A stretch of DNA of 64,000 nt from CAYUCJ01 sp049282265 (GTDB taxonomy: Bacteria > Desulfobacterota > DSM-4660 > Desulfatiglandales > Desulfatiglandaceae). The translations under genes were made by a program, and so were the position numbers. Below the pieces are notes generated by a model. That model was not told where the DNA came from. It saw only the letters and a program-made list of their open reading frames with translations, and did no database searches. Positions 53,034-62,182 of the stretch are shown here, one piece after another. Location of the stretch: the NCBI GenBank assembly GCA_049282265.1, contig JBAPTR010000199.1:77924-141923 (forward strand), written 5' to 3'. Position 1 is the stretch's first letter. Each line of letters starts with the position of its first letter.

Positions 53034-53867
53034 CCGTGCGGGATCCCTGCTGATGCGGCACCTGTTCACAAGCCTGCCCACAGCCTCGATTTCCACGACA
53101 ACTTCATCACCATTTTTCAGATAAACAGATGGCTCGCGAAATGCCCCGACACCATGGGGGGTCCCGCTCAGGATGACATCGCCGGGAAAGAGGGTAAAAT
53201 GGCGGGACATGAAACTGATGAGTTCCGAGATGCCGAATATCATGGAGGACGTTCGACTGTCCTGCATCAATCTGCCATTCAACCAGCACCTTATGGCAAG
53301 ATCCTGGGGATCGGGGATCGCTTCCCGGGGGACGATCCATGGTCCGAGGGGGCAAAACGTGTCCAGAGATTTTCCCCTCACCCACTGGCCGTCTCCGAAC
53401 TGCAAATCCCGCGCACTCACATCGTTGGCACAGGTGTAGCCGAAAACCGCGCCAAGAGCCTCTTTTTCGGGGCAGTTTCGTATCTTTTTCCCAATTATGA
53501 CCGCTAATTCGGCCTCAAAATCGACCTTTTGGGAGGTGTCTTCGTCCCAGATGATGTCCTCTTTGTGACCGATCAGGCTGCTGGAAAATTTGGCAAAAAC
53601 CAGGGGGACTTCCGGGATTTCACCCTTACTCTCTTTGGCGTGATCCAGGTAATTCAAACCAACTGCGATGATCTTGCCCGGACGGCTGACGGCCGGCGCC
53701 CATCGCACTTCAGCCAATGGCAAGGGCGGTCCGGTTTCCAGGCCTGAAGGTACCCCGGTGCGTACCAAGTCGGCCATGGTTCCCTCGTACACAAGCGGCA
53801 GGAGATTATCTTCCTGCACCAAGCCCACTTTAATGCGACTCTCATGAATAAACTGTGCTATCTTCAT
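53031..53867 (-). CDS. Fumarylacetoacetate hydrolase family protein
   Basis: 278 residues. FAH-fold hydrolase, isomerase or decarboxylase acting on 1,3-diketo or 2-oxo-hydroxy acids. Core: IIAVGLNYLDHAKESKG, FAKFSSSLIGHKEDI, the metal site KVDFEAELAVIIGKK, YTCANDVSARDLQ, and the C-terminal DVILSGTPHGVGAFREP. The N-terminal domain of about 60 residues is the FAHD1/YcgM-type cap. Could be an acylpyruvase/oxaloacetate decarboxylase or a ring-cleavage hydrolase; no pathway partner adjoins it except the aldolase gene divergently placed. Confidence 0.85.
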   Translation of the reverse strand: MKIAQFIHESRIKVGLVQEDNLLPLVYEGTMADLVRTGVPSGLETGPPLPLAEVRWAPAVSRPGKIIAVGLNYLDHAKESKGEIPEVPLVFAKFSSSLIGHKEDIIWDEDTSQKVDFEAELAVIIGKKIRNCPEKEALGAVFGYTCANDVSARDLQFGDGQWVRGKSLDTFCPLGPWIVPREAIPDPQDLAIRCWLNGRLMQDSRTSSMIFGISELISFMSRHFTLFPGDVILSGTPHGVGAFREPSVYLKNGDEVVVEIEAVGRLVNRCRISRDPAR

Positions 53868-54039
53868 TGGATATTGCCCTGATTTCTGTGTTCATGTTAT
53901 AAATCTTCTGATCCGGTTTTATGACACACGTCCTCTTTTGCGTCAAGATGAAAACCAACAATTCCTGACCCTGTTCAAAGGAAGCGGCTGAATCGATTGG
54001 CAAACTTCGATTAAAAAACAAAGACAGGAGGTTGTTTTC

Positions 54040-54690
54040 ATGAATGGATGTGCGGCACAAAGCCGAAAAGATCAAAATACCCTTGAAAAATTCTGCGGAT
54101 ACTGTCATCGCCTCTATGACCGGCATCTCGTGAGTGGCGTGGGAGGGAACATGGCCTTGCGCTCCGGCGGCCGTATCTACCTGACACCTTCCGGCTATTC
54201 GCTGGGAGATGTAAGGCCCGAAAAGGTGGTTGTGTTCCGGAACGGGCAGACTGTACCCCGGGATATTCCGCCTACCCGCGACGCAGATATGCACCTGCGC
54301 ATACTCAAGAGCAGGAAGGATATCCACGCTGTCTGCCACGTCCACGGCGCTCCTATCGTGGCTGTATCAACGCTCCTCGAACCAGCACCGCAGAGCCTTC
54401 CGCCACTCACACCGGGTTTTGTCTATTTTGCCCACCCGTTGCCCTTGCTGCCTTTTATGGTCCCAGGATCCGAAGATCTCTCAAAGGCGGTGGAAAAGGC
54501 CTTTTCCGGCAATACGTTCCGGGCAGTACTTCTGCAGAATCACGGATTGATCACCCTGGGCAGGGATTTTCATGAGGCCATCAACATTGCTGAAGAAATC
54601 CATGAGGCGGCCCAAGTCTATCTTCTCACTCACGGAACCGCACGGCCTATCCCGCAAGGTGACCTGGGCAAAATTGGGAGATGCTATTGA
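54040..54690 (+). CDS. Class II aldolase/adducin-family protein
   Basis: 216 residues from ATG 54040 with AGGAGG (54026-54031) upstream. Zinc-dependent aldol cleavage family (fuculose/rhamnulose-phosphate aldolase, ribulose-5-P epimerase). GVGGNMALRSGGRIYLTPSG is the substrate loop, the zinc ligands are HVHGAP and a later His near the end, and LLQNHGLITLG is the third signature. Phosphate-binding residues look complete. Substrate unknown. Stop is followed by a GC-rich hairpin (GGGGCC/GGCCCC, 54696-54711) without a T run. Confidence 0.82.
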   Translation: MNGCAAQSRKDQNTLEKFCGYCHRLYDRHLVSGVGGNMALRSGGRIYLTPSGYSLGDVRPEKVVVFRNGQTVPRDIPPTRDADMHLRILKSRKDIHAVCHVHGAPIVAVSTLLEPAPQSLPPLTPGFVYFAHPLPLLPFMVPGSEDLSKAVEKAFSGNTFRAVLLQNHGLITLGRDFHEAINIAEEIHEAAQVYLLTHGTARPIPQGDLGKIGRCY

Positions 54691-55035
54691 CACTTGGGGC
54701 CGCCCGGCCCCGGACGATGAACACCTCAGTGGCGGCAACCTGAGGTGGGAGATTCAACGTTCGCCTTGGCAAGTTTTTCCAGAAAACGGGCCCACCAGTT
54801 CTTCTTCTTTGGTGGGATGTCTTGTGGAACTGATAAATCCTTTATTCGTTCACTGCACATCTGTTGAACCCCATACGTCAAAACAGGTGAATGCCAACTT
54901 GAACAACGCACTGCCGATGATCCTTTATGCCCTTCAGTATAATGCCCAATTGTATTGTTTCAAGTAAAAAGCATCCGCAACGCTCGCTGTCCCTCATTAT
55001 CGTCATCTTACTTATCTTCTATAGACTTCCATGCA

Positions 55036-55080
55036 GCAAAAGGGAGGGGCAGTGGAATCGTTTCCGAAAAGGAAAAATCG
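55036..55080 (+). repeat. Family B repeat, single diverged arm
   Basis: GGAGGGGCAGTGGAATCGTT and the following GAAAAGGAAAAATCGG align with the left arm of the 41.5 kb element. No matching right arm is seen. It sits in the 555-bp gap 54691-55245, which otherwise holds a GC-rich hairpin after the aldolase and the promoter below. Confidence 0.35.
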
Positions 55081-55134
55081 GAGACAACCGGCCCTTCCCT
55101 ATTGGTGATTCTTTACCAAATCATCACTATTGAT

Positions 55135-55163
55135 TTGACCATCAAATGTTTTCTTGTTATAAA
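55135..55163 (+). promoter_or_regulatory. Strong sigma70-type promoter for the response-regulator gene
   Basis: TTGACC (55135-55140), 17-base spacer, TATAAA (55158-55163), followed by an AT-rich start region. The -35 overlaps a small palindrome TTTGACCATCAAA. It lies 83 bases before ATG 55246. Confidence 0.6.
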
Positions 55164-55245
55164 TAAAAATTAATAGCCTGAACGGAATAGGCCCGGACTG
55201 GCCGGAAATCAAATCAGAATCAAGATAATGAGAAAGGGGAGCCCA

Positions 55246-55752
55246 ATGTCTGAAAACAGCCCACTGAAAGACAAGGTTATTCTCGCCGTAGATGATGAGC
55301 CGGACGTGCTTGAAACCATTGAGGAAGAACTGGACATGGTCCTCCTGCACAAGGCCACCGACTACGATACCGCTATCCAATATCTCCTCAGCTATACCTA
55401 CGATGTTGTCATCCTGGATATTATGGGAGTCAATGGCTTTGAACTGTTAAAGACATCCGTTTCTCGTGGGTTTCCAACGGTAATGCTCACCGCCCACGCC
55501 CTTACCCCTGACGCGCTTAAGAAATCCATCAAGCTGGGTGCCCTCACTTTTCTCCCCAAAGAAAAGATCTCCGAGCTCAGGTTCTTTCTGGAGGATATTG
55601 TGACTAACAAGGGCGCGTCCCTGTGGCACAAGCTGTTTGACAGACTCGGCGACTATTTTAACAAACGGTTTGGACCTGATTGGAAAGAAAAAGACCGCTT
55701 TTTCGAAGAATTTGAAAACGAAATGAAAAAAAGCGCACAGGTTTCCGAATAA
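55246..55752 (+). CDS. Stand-alone response-regulator receiver protein
   Basis: 168 residues from ATG 55246 (SD GGGGAG just upstream; an ATG at 55228 has none). Receiver domain at residues 9-125: acidic pocket AVDDEPD, phospho-acceptor Asp58 in VVILDIMGVNG, switch Thr in MLTAHA, Lys in FLPKEK. After it comes a helical C-terminal extension of about 40 residues rich in Phe, Lys and Glu (LFDRLGDYFNKRFG) with no DNA-binding or enzymatic domain. Followed after 40 bases by the tandem Sm-like gene on the same strand, so the pair probably works together. Confidence 0.85.
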   Translation: MSENSPLKDKVILAVDDEPDVLETIEEELDMVLLHKATDYDTAIQYLLSYTYDVVILDIMGVNGFELLKTSVSRGFPTVMLTAHALTPDALKKSIKLGALTFLPKEKISELRFFLEDIVTNKGASLWHKLFDRLGDYFNKRFGPDWKEKDRFFEEFENEMKKSAQVSE

Positions 55753-55792
55753 CCCACCAGCGCCCTCGCGCTGGTCCCGCAAGGAACAGGCC

Positions 55793-56392
55793 ATGGCGTA
55801 TCTTTCGGGGTTAAACGAATACCTTGACGCCCATTACAGCGAATCTGTTTTTGATACTGCGGCGAAGGAGGGGCGTTTGTGGGAGATGCATCTTCATTCC
55901 CAATGGATCATAAAGGCCAGAATAACCGAGGTCCTCACTTACGACCTGGAACTGGATACCGGCAGCAGCAAAGACGAGGTCCTGCCCAAGATTCAAATCA
56001 AGTGCCTCTATCCGGAGAGCATTGCAGATTCCGCTAAACCGCTCATGGGTATGAACAGGAAGGTCAAGGACCTTGAACTCGCACCCCATCTCTCCCCGCG
56101 ATACAGGAACCATGTGAAAAACAAGACCCTCTTCCCCCTGATGAAAGACAAAGGTGTCTTGTTTTTCACCTTGCTTGGAGGAGAGATCATCAAGGGAATT
56201 GTGGCCGGGTTCACTCGCTATGAGATAACCGCTCACATGAAAGGAGGCATCCCTATTACCCTCCTCAGGCATGCCATCTACGATATACGGGATAAGAAAG
56301 GACGCTGCTATCTCAAATCTTCTCAGGAAAAATTCCAGGACTGGAAAAAAAGCCGCCTCTATGTTCAGGAAGGAACCGAGTTGACCATCTGA
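55793..56392 (+). CDS. Protein with two Sm/Hfq-like domains
   Basis: 199 residues. The C-terminal half (about 122-166) reads like Hfq: FFTLLGGEIIKGIVAGFTRY then PITLLRHAIYDI, where Hfq has a G-x-x-x-x-G-x-I strand pair and the YKHAIST RNA-binding motif; the RHA here takes the KHA place. The N-terminal half (about 32-78) has a similar strand layout (LHSQWIIKARITEVLTYDLE, KIQIKCLYPES), suggesting a tandem duplication. Hfq itself is about 80-100 residues and single-domain. RNA binding is an inference from fold similarity. SD AAGG about 11 bases before ATG 55793. Convergent with topA. Confidence 0.55.
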   Translation: MAYLSGLNEYLDAHYSESVFDTAAKEGRLWEMHLHSQWIIKARITEVLTYDLELDTGSSKDEVLPKIQIKCLYPESIADSAKPLMGMNRKVKDLELAPHLSPRYRNHVKNKTLFPLMKDKGVLFFTLLGGEIIKGIVAGFTRYEITAHMKGGIPITLLRHAIYDIRDKKGRCYLKSSQEKFQDWKKSRLYVQEGTELTI

Positions 56393-56443
56393 AAAACCCT
56401 GCCCCGATCATCCATGCAAACGATCCTTTGGCCCATCTGCCGT

Positions 56444-58864
56444 TCAATCGCCCGAAGCAGCGGGGAGGGGTTTTGTAAACCCACAGCCCTTCTTTCGGCA
56501 GGCCAAATGCGGCTCACCGTTTTTCGGATGCTTGATGCTGAGTACGGTAGTCCCGCAGTCGGGACAGATGCCATCATGGGGCTCATCCCAGGTAACAAAG
56601 CGACATTTCGGATACTGGTTGCAGGCGTAGAACTTCCGGCCTCTCTTGGAAACCCTTTCCACAAGCGTTCCCGCGCATCCCTCTTCCGGACAAGGCACCT
56701 GTGTACTGATGGGCTCTGTGTGTTTACATTGGGGGAAACGTTCACATGCGAGGAATCGCTGCCCTGACTTGTTGGTCTTGAGCAACATTTTGGCACCACA
56801 CAGGGAGCAGCTTTTGCCGGCGAAGGCATTCGCCCTGCCAGCCTCACCATTTTCACCTACGGCGCGTGTGTTTTTGCAATCAGGATATCCTGAACAAGCA
56901 AGAAAAGCACCAAACTTCCCTCCCTTGACTACCATTGGTTTCCCGCACTGTTCGCACGTCGCTTCATTCGCTTCCAGGCGGGGGGGTGCGTCAACCTGTA
57001 TGTTACCCTTTTCATCTCTGGTAAAATTGGTCGTATTCTTACATTCCGGATACCCGGTGCAGGCCAGAAAAAGGCCGTTTTTCCCGGACTTAATGGCCAT
57101 TGGACTCTTACACACCGAACAGGAGACCGGGGTAACGATCTCCCCTTTCATTCCGGACTCCGCCTTTTCAAGATCCTTCCTGAATGAATTGTAAAATCCA
57201 TCCAGGACCTGGATCCACGGGATCTCTCCCCTCTCAATTTGATCAAGTTTTTCTTCCATCTGAGCGGTGAATGCCGGCTCCAGGATCTCAGGAAAATTTA
57301 TGACCAGGAGATCCGTCACCAGCAGACCAAGCTCCGTCGGCCTGAATTTGCGCTTCTCCAGGTAGACATAATCGCGTGTACTGATATTGCTGAGAATAGC
57401 GGCATAGGTTGAGGGGCGCCCGATTCCTCTCTCTTCCAGGGCCTTGATGAGTGTCGCCTCCGTGAATCTGGGAGGAGGCTGGGTAAAGTGCTGCGCGGGA
57501 TCCAATTCAATGAGTTCTAAGGTCTCCCCTTCTTCAATGGGCGGAAGCAATATGTCTTTTCCGTCTTTCTCGGACGGGCTGCCATTGATGTCTTCTTCAT
57601 AGAGCACGGTAAATCCATCAAACAGCTTCACAGACCCTGAGGCCCTGAAAGCTGCCTTCCCGGCTTCGATATCCGCCTGTGTCTGATCGAATACGGCCGG
57701 TGTCATCTGGCATGAGACGAAACGCTTCCAGATGAGGGTGTAAAGCGCCAGCTGATCTTTTCTTAGGTATTTGGAAATACCCTCAGGTCCCCGGTTTACT
57801 GAGGTTGGTCGAATAGCCTCATGGGCTTCCTGTGCCCCTTTTCTGCTCTTGAATCGATTGGGTTTCGATGGGAGATAATCCGGCCCGAACCTCTTTTCTA
57901 TAAATTTCCGGGCCTGGGTGAGCGCTTCATCCGAAACATGGACGGAATCTGTCCTCATGTAGGTGATGAGTCCTATCTGGCCTTTGCTTCCCAGCTCAAT
58001 CCCTTCATAGAGGTTCTGGGCTATGGACATGGTTCTTTTTGCGGAAAATCCCAGCTTTCTGTAGGCATCCTGCTGGAGGGTACTCGTGATAAAGGGAGGC
58101 ATGGGATTCCGCTTTTTCTTTTTCTTTACGACCTTAGCTACCCTGAAAGGCTTACCGGAAACCCGTGAGATAATCTCCTGGGTCTCCGCCTCATTCTTCA
58201 GGTCCTTCTTTTTCCCATCATACCCGGTGAACCTTGCCTTGAATGACGGTGGCACAGCAGCTTCCAGGTGCGCCATCAGCGACCAATACTCCTCCGGCTC
58301 AAATCTGTGGATTTCCCTTTCCCGATCGCATATCAATCTCAGGGCCACCGATTGCACCCGACCGGCACTCAAACCTCTCTTCACCCTTGTCCACAGCAGT
58401 GGGGAAATCTGGTAACCCACCAGTCTGTCCAGAATACGCCGGGTCTGCTGGGATTCGAATTTATCCTGATTGATAGCCTGCGGCGATGCCAGGGCCGCAT
58501 GAATGGCATTCTCGGTCAATTCATTAAAAAGTACGCGATAGATATTCTTGGATCCCTTTTTTAGCTCTTGTGCTATATGCCAGGCAATCGCCTCCCCCTC
58601 ACGATCCGGGTCCGGGGCAAGATAGATGACATCAGCGCTTCGACCAGCCTTCTTGAGTTCGCTGAGGATCTTTCCTTTCCCTTTGATGGTCACATATTCA
58701 GGCGTGAATTGGTTTTCAATATCCACTCCCAGCTTACTTACGGGGAGATCTTTCAGATGACCGACGGAGGCCATGATCCTAAAGTCGCTCCCCAGATATT
58801 TCTTTATGGTCTTTGCCTTTGCCGGCGACTCAATAATCAACAAGTTTTTTCCCGATCCTGCCAT
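56444..58864 (-). CDS. topA: DNA topoisomerase I
   Basis: Type IA topoisomerase relaxing negative supercoils. 806 residues. Toprim domain LLIIESPAKAKTIKKYLG with APDPDREGEAIAWH; catalytic Tyr302 in GLITYMRTDS; QQDAYRKLGFSAKRTM. The C-terminal 200 residues carry five Cys4 zinc ribbons (CSVC...CKNT, CEQC...CKNT, CSLC...CKHT, CPEEGC...C, CPDC...C), at the upper end for the family. dprA is 45 bases upstream on the same strand, the common dprA-topA order. Confidence 0.97.
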   Translation of the reverse strand: MAGSGKNLLIIESPAKAKTIKKYLGSDFRIMASVGHLKDLPVSKLGVDIENQFTPEYVTIKGKGKILSELKKAGRSADVIYLAPDPDREGEAIAWHIAQELKKGSKNIYRVLFNELTENAIHAALASPQAINQDKFESQQTRRILDRLVGYQISPLLWTRVKRGLSAGRVQSVALRLICDREREIHRFEPEEYWSLMAHLEAAVPPSFKARFTGYDGKKKDLKNEAETQEIISRVSGKPFRVAKVVKKKKKRNPMPPFITSTLQQDAYRKLGFSAKRTMSIAQNLYEGIELGSKGQIGLITYMRTDSVHVSDEALTQARKFIEKRFGPDYLPSKPNRFKSRKGAQEAHEAIRPTSVNRGPEGISKYLRKDQLALYTLIWKRFVSCQMTPAVFDQTQADIEAGKAAFRASGSVKLFDGFTVLYEEDINGSPSEKDGKDILLPPIEEGETLELIELDPAQHFTQPPPRFTEATLIKALEERGIGRPSTYAAILSNISTRDYVYLEKRKFRPTELGLLVTDLLVINFPEILEPAFTAQMEEKLDQIERGEIPWIQVLDGFYNSFRKDLEKAESGMKGEIVTPVSCSVCKSPMAIKSGKNGLFLACTGYPECKNTTNFTRDEKGNIQVDAPPRLEANEATCEQCGKPMVVKGGKFGAFLACSGYPDCKNTRAVGENGEAGRANAFAGKSCSLCGAKMLLKTNKSGQRFLACERFPQCKHTEPISTQVPCPEEGCAGTLVERVSKRGRKFYACNQYPKCRFVTWDEPHDGICPDCGTTVLSIKHPKNGEPHLACRKKGCGFTKPLPAASGD

Positions 58865-58908
58865 TCAATAATGCTCCATTTTCTATTTAAAGGTTCACTA
58901 TGAATACT

Positions 58909-60021
58909 TCAGTTCTTATCAGCTTTTTCAAAAGTCATACCGGGCAATTGCCTTACCACGCCGTTCAACTCCAGCCTCGTGAGTATCCCCAGGACTACTC
59001 CCGCTTCCTTTTCTGCGGACCTGATAATCTCATCGATATGAAGGGGATAAGGGCCCAGGCATTCAAAGACCCGTTTCTCTTCAGGAGTGAGATTTAACAA
59101 GTGTTTTCTCACTGGATCATGTGCTTCACTTGAAACATCGAATCCCCTCTCGCTTAAAATATCATCCGCATTTTCAACGAGTTTTGCACCTTGTTTGATC
59201 AAGAAATGGGTGCCCGTGCTCTTGAAGGAATCGATGCTTCCGGGAATGGCGAAGACATCACGGCCCTGCTCAAGCGCCAGAGACGCTGTTATCAGAGATC
59301 CGCTGCGCATTGTGGCCTCCACCACCACGACGCCCTTGCTCATGCCGCTGATGATCCTGTTCCTGATGGGGAAGTTCCTTGCTTCCGGCGCCGTTCCCAT
59401 GGGAAATTCCGAGACCACTGTTCCCATTTCAAGGATCCGTTCCAGAAGCCTTTTGTTGGATGAGGGATAAAGTACATCCACCCCGGTACCAAAAACCGCA
59501 ACGGTGAAGCCTTTTCCCATAAGACAACCCAAATGGGCGTGGGAATCTATTCCCCGTGCAAGGCCACTACTGACCCCCATCCCGCCTTCCGCCATACCCA
59601 TAGCTATTTTCTCTGCCGCCCTGCAACCATAATCGGTTGCATTTCGGGACCCCACAACAGCCATAAAGTCTTGACCGGAGGGGATAGCCCTTCCTTTCGC
59701 GTAAAGGATAACCGGGGGGTCATGGATTTCTCTTAAGAGTCGGGGATAGCTCTCGTCGGTGAAAGGGATAATCCTGGCGCCACGATCCTCGATCTTTTTC
59801 CATTCTCTGTCAGGATCAATGGAAAATTTCTTTTCCGTGATGTTACGGGCCACCCTATCTCTCACACCGGTCACACGGATCAGATCGGAGAAGCCCGCTC
59901 GGAGGACCGCTGCAGGCTCGCCGAAATGTTTAAGGAGGTTCTTACAAACGATATTTCCCAGCCCCGTCACCAGGTACATGGAGAGCCAAGAATACATTTC
60001 GTCTGTTGGAATCCTGTCCAT
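58909..60021 (-). CDS. dprA: DNA processing protein DprA (Smf)
   Basis: Binds incoming single-stranded DNA and loads RecA during transformation. 370 residues. N-terminal SAM-like/HhH region (1-75), Rossmann fold DprA domain with VGSRNATDYG, SSGLARGIDSHAHLG, AVFGTGVDVLYPSSN and ALEQGRDVFAIPG, and a C-terminal winged-helix (about 305-365, LHIDEIIRSAEKEAG). Coupled with topA. Its presence does not by itself show competence. Confidence 0.95.
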   Translation of the reverse strand: MDRIPTDEMYSWLSMYLVTGLGNIVCKNLLKHFGEPAAVLRAGFSDLIRVTGVRDRVARNITEKKFSIDPDREWKKIEDRGARIIPFTDESYPRLLREIHDPPVILYAKGRAIPSGQDFMAVVGSRNATDYGCRAAEKIAMGMAEGGMGVSSGLARGIDSHAHLGCLMGKGFTVAVFGTGVDVLYPSSNKRLLERILEMGTVVSEFPMGTAPEARNFPIRNRIISGMSKGVVVVEATMRSGSLITASLALEQGRDVFAIPGSIDSFKSTGTHFLIKQGAKLVENADDILSERGFDVSSEAHDPVRKHLLNLTPEEKRVFECLGPYPLHIDEIIRSAEKEAGVVLGILTRLELNGVVRQLPGMTFEKADKN

Positions 60022-60190
60022 CTCACAATTTACGGCTTTGAAAAAATCATCATCTCTTCAACGGATGGGCATACCAATCAAAGGGGGCAGCGTGGCACAT
60101 TGCTATTAAACGCCGGGATGGCGGGTATATAAAACAGACCCACAGAAGTTAGTCAAGGGTTTCTTTGTGAAAGGACCGGCGCTGAAGGCT

Positions 60191-61270
60191 TTACTCTGTC
60201 CGGCACGGTGGAAGGAACAAAAGGGCCCTGGGAGGTCTTGACCCGGCCCAGCTCTTCATGGGGGCACCGTTGGAAATAGCTTCCTTCGCATTGAGGACAA
60301 TGCCCGTAGCCGTGTCCGCTGTCGTGTCAAGGACCATGCAATACCCTAGGACATAATCAGGCAGCACGACCGTCTCTCTTGATCGTGACTGCTCTTCAGA
60401 AACATCAACAGCCCGCTTTCTCAGGATTTCAAAAACCTGGCCCTGTCGAACGCCCTGCATGGAACCTCTCAGGAAATACACGATGGAGTATTGCCCTATC
60501 ATCACCTTATGTTCATCAATGGCGGAGATATGTGTCTCCAACGCTTCCCTGGATTCCGCGAATTCAATACAAGGAGAAACAGGGCGATAGGCCAGGAGAG
60601 AATCGCCCTTTCTGATCGTCTTAAACGCTTTGACAATCTCGCCCTTGTATAGCCCTTCCCTGACGTGTTGAACAATGCGAACCCTGCCGAGAACCGAAGC
60701 CCTATACCCCATGTCCTCGCCCGTCAATGGGTCTTTGAGCATGGGGGAAATTCGGGAAACCGAGAACTGCCGGCCCATTTCCAAAGGGGTCGGGCTGTTC
60801 ATCTCCGTGTAGACAACGTCCCCCTTGCCAAACATCATCTGCTTTCCGTCCCCGGAGACAATCATTCCCAGGGGAATGACTTCACTGGTTGAGAGGTAGC
60901 CAACACCTTCCACGTTTGCCAACCCTGAGAGATCATATCCCTTCGGTTGAACGGCAGTGGAAATGGGGATCTTTGGAGCAGCCATTTGCGCCTTGACCGG
61001 GGCCGTCTTCAAGACGGGTACGTTTTCCAGCAGGGTAATAACATCACCGGGCTTCAAAAGATGAGGGTTTGTGATAAACGGGTTCATTTCCCACAGCTTG
61101 GGCCATAACTCCGAATCACCATAGACCTTTTCACAGATGTCCCATAGCGTATCCCCTGCCTGGACGGTGTATTGGAGCGGTTGAGCCAAAACCTGGCGCG
61201 TATACATCTGAGAGATTCCGAGACAAAGCACCATTGAGAAGATGCATAGGTAATATTTTTTTGTCCTCAT
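60191..61270 (-). CDS. LysM-domain exported protein
   Basis: 359 residues from ATG 61270 (AGGG SD 6 bases upstream). A signal peptide with core YYLCIFSMVLCLGIS, cleaved near VLAQP, is followed by one LysM domain (residues about 33-85: YTVQAGDTLWDICEKVYGD), preceding FITNPHLLKPGDVITL. The remaining 270 residues are uncharacterised beta-rich sequence ending near PPCRTE. Likely periplasmic and peptidoglycan-binding; this architecture (LysM plus unknown domain) is common in deltaproteobacteria. Co-directional with dprA, 170 bases away. Confidence 0.78.
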   Translation of the reverse strand: MRTKKYYLCIFSMVLCLGISQMYTRQVLAQPLQYTVQAGDTLWDICEKVYGDSELWPKLWEMNPFITNPHLLKPGDVITLLENVPVLKTAPVKAQMAAPKIPISTAVQPKGYDLSGLANVEGVGYLSTSEVIPLGMIVSGDGKQMMFGKGDVVYTEMNSPTPLEMGRQFSVSRISPMLKDPLTGEDMGYRASVLGRVRIVQHVREGLYKGEIVKAFKTIRKGDSLLAYRPVSPCIEFAESREALETHISAIDEHKVMIGQYSIVYFLRGSMQGVRQGQVFEILRKRAVDVSEEQSRSRETVVLPDYVLGYCMVLDTTADTATGIVLNAKEAISNGAPMKSWAGSRPPRALLFLPPCRTE

Positions 61271-61493
61271 CACGACCCTGGCCCCGTATTGTAGGTTTCT
61301 TTTATCTCCGAAAGCCTTGAAAAGTTACGATGTCCCCTTATTTTTGTCAAGGGGTTTTGTTTTCTCCTGATCCACTATCAACGCATTATCAACATAACTG
61401 AGCTGATACTAGTGAATCCGGGTTTCCATCTTCGGGCACTTAAATGCAAACCCGTATACATTGTACGCACTATTGGTAAATTTGACTTTTCCC

Positions 61494-61568
61494 TTGACAA
61501 GTCCGGATTTTACGCTTAGTTTATCGGTAAATTATAATTTATTATTAGTTATTTTAGTTAGTTATAAT
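61494..61568 (+). promoter_or_regulatory. Promoter region of the FmdB-family gene
   Basis: TTGACA (61494-61499) with a 17-base spacer and TAGTTT (61517-61522); a perfect TATAAT box also lies at 61563-61568 in very AT-rich sequence. Either would transcribe the zinc-ribbon gene at 61650. The 379-bp gap 61271-61649 otherwise holds nothing clear. Confidence 0.45.
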
Positions 61569-61649
61569 ACTTCAAAACAAAGAACGCTGTTCTGCAAAAG
61601 ACACAACTAAGAGATCTATATGCAAAACAAATGCCAGAAGTGATTTTAC

Positions 61650-62012
61650 GTGCCCATTTATGAATATGAAACCAGGCATCCCGGAAGAGGATGCAAGAGC
61701 TGCAAGAGCCGCTTTGAGGTTATCCAGAATGTCGCCGAAATGCCCCTCTCAGTCTGCCCGGACTGTGGAGCGCGGGTAAAAAAGGTTATCTCGTGGTGTC
61801 GGGCCGCCGTGGTGGAAACGTCTGAAGAATCAGCCAGTGTGGAAAAAAAGATAAGGGAGTACGAAGGTGAAGGTATGTGGAGCCATGCAGCTGAACTCGC
61901 TGACACCCATTCTGAAAAAACAAAGGACAAAAGCATGAAAACGAGGGCACTGGATGACTACAAAAAGGCAGGCTACGACCCCGGTACCCTTGATAAACAT
62001 TCCAAGGGCTAA
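61650..62012 (+). CDS. FmdB-family zinc ribbon protein
   Basis: 120 residues from GTG 61650 (weak SD). MPIYEYETRH start, then CKSCKSRFEV and CPDCGARVKK: the two Cys pairs of the FmdB/CxxC-SSSS zinc ribbon, extended by a charged tail of about 70 residues. Usually regulatory or of unknown function. The TAA stop begins the left end of a family C element, and the gene is convergent with the large uncharacterised gene. Confidence 0.8.
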   Translation: MPIYEYETRHPGRGCKSCKSRFEVIQNVAEMPLSVCPDCGARVKKVISWCRAAVVETSEESASVEKKIREYEGEGMWSHAAELADTHSEKTKDKSMKTRALDDYKKAGYDPGTLDKHSKG

Positions 62013-62182
62013 GGGCTCACGCAAAAATAACTTCACATTTTCGCATCTCATCTTCAGCCGCGCCTCAATTGCAAGATCCTCGAAATAGTACGGCTATTTC
62101 TGTGGTCCTGCTCAATCGGCGCAGCCAATTCTGACCTAAATCTGAGCGCCAATTCTGCGAACTTATTTTTGCATGAGCCCTA
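62010..62182. repeat. Palindromic element family C, copy 2, between convergent stop codons
   Basis: 173 bp from the TAA of the FmdB gene to the minus-strand TAG of the next gene. Terminal inverted repeats of 23 bp (62012-62034 and 62159-62181, two mismatches; AGGGCTCACGCAAAAATAAC at the left). A central palindrome GAAATAG/CTATTTC surrounds TACGG at about 62089-62093. The whole element could fold into one long hairpin on either strand and may act as a two-way terminator. Confidence 0.85.

Noticed and set aside
54696..54745. GC-rich hairpins after the aldolase (GGGGCC/GGCCCC and CCTCAG/CTGAGG)
   Set aside because: No T tract follows either one, so intrinsic termination is not supported.
54572..54967. 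131-codon frame overlapping the aldolase end
   Set aside because: Out of frame with the aldolase, and its unique part covers the non-coding gap without motifs.
61335..61364. Hairpin CCCCTT/AAGGGG followed by T-rich sequence, terminator-like on the plus strand
   Set aside because: No plus-strand gene ends upstream of it, and on the minus strand it has no T run, so it cannot be assigned as a terminator.
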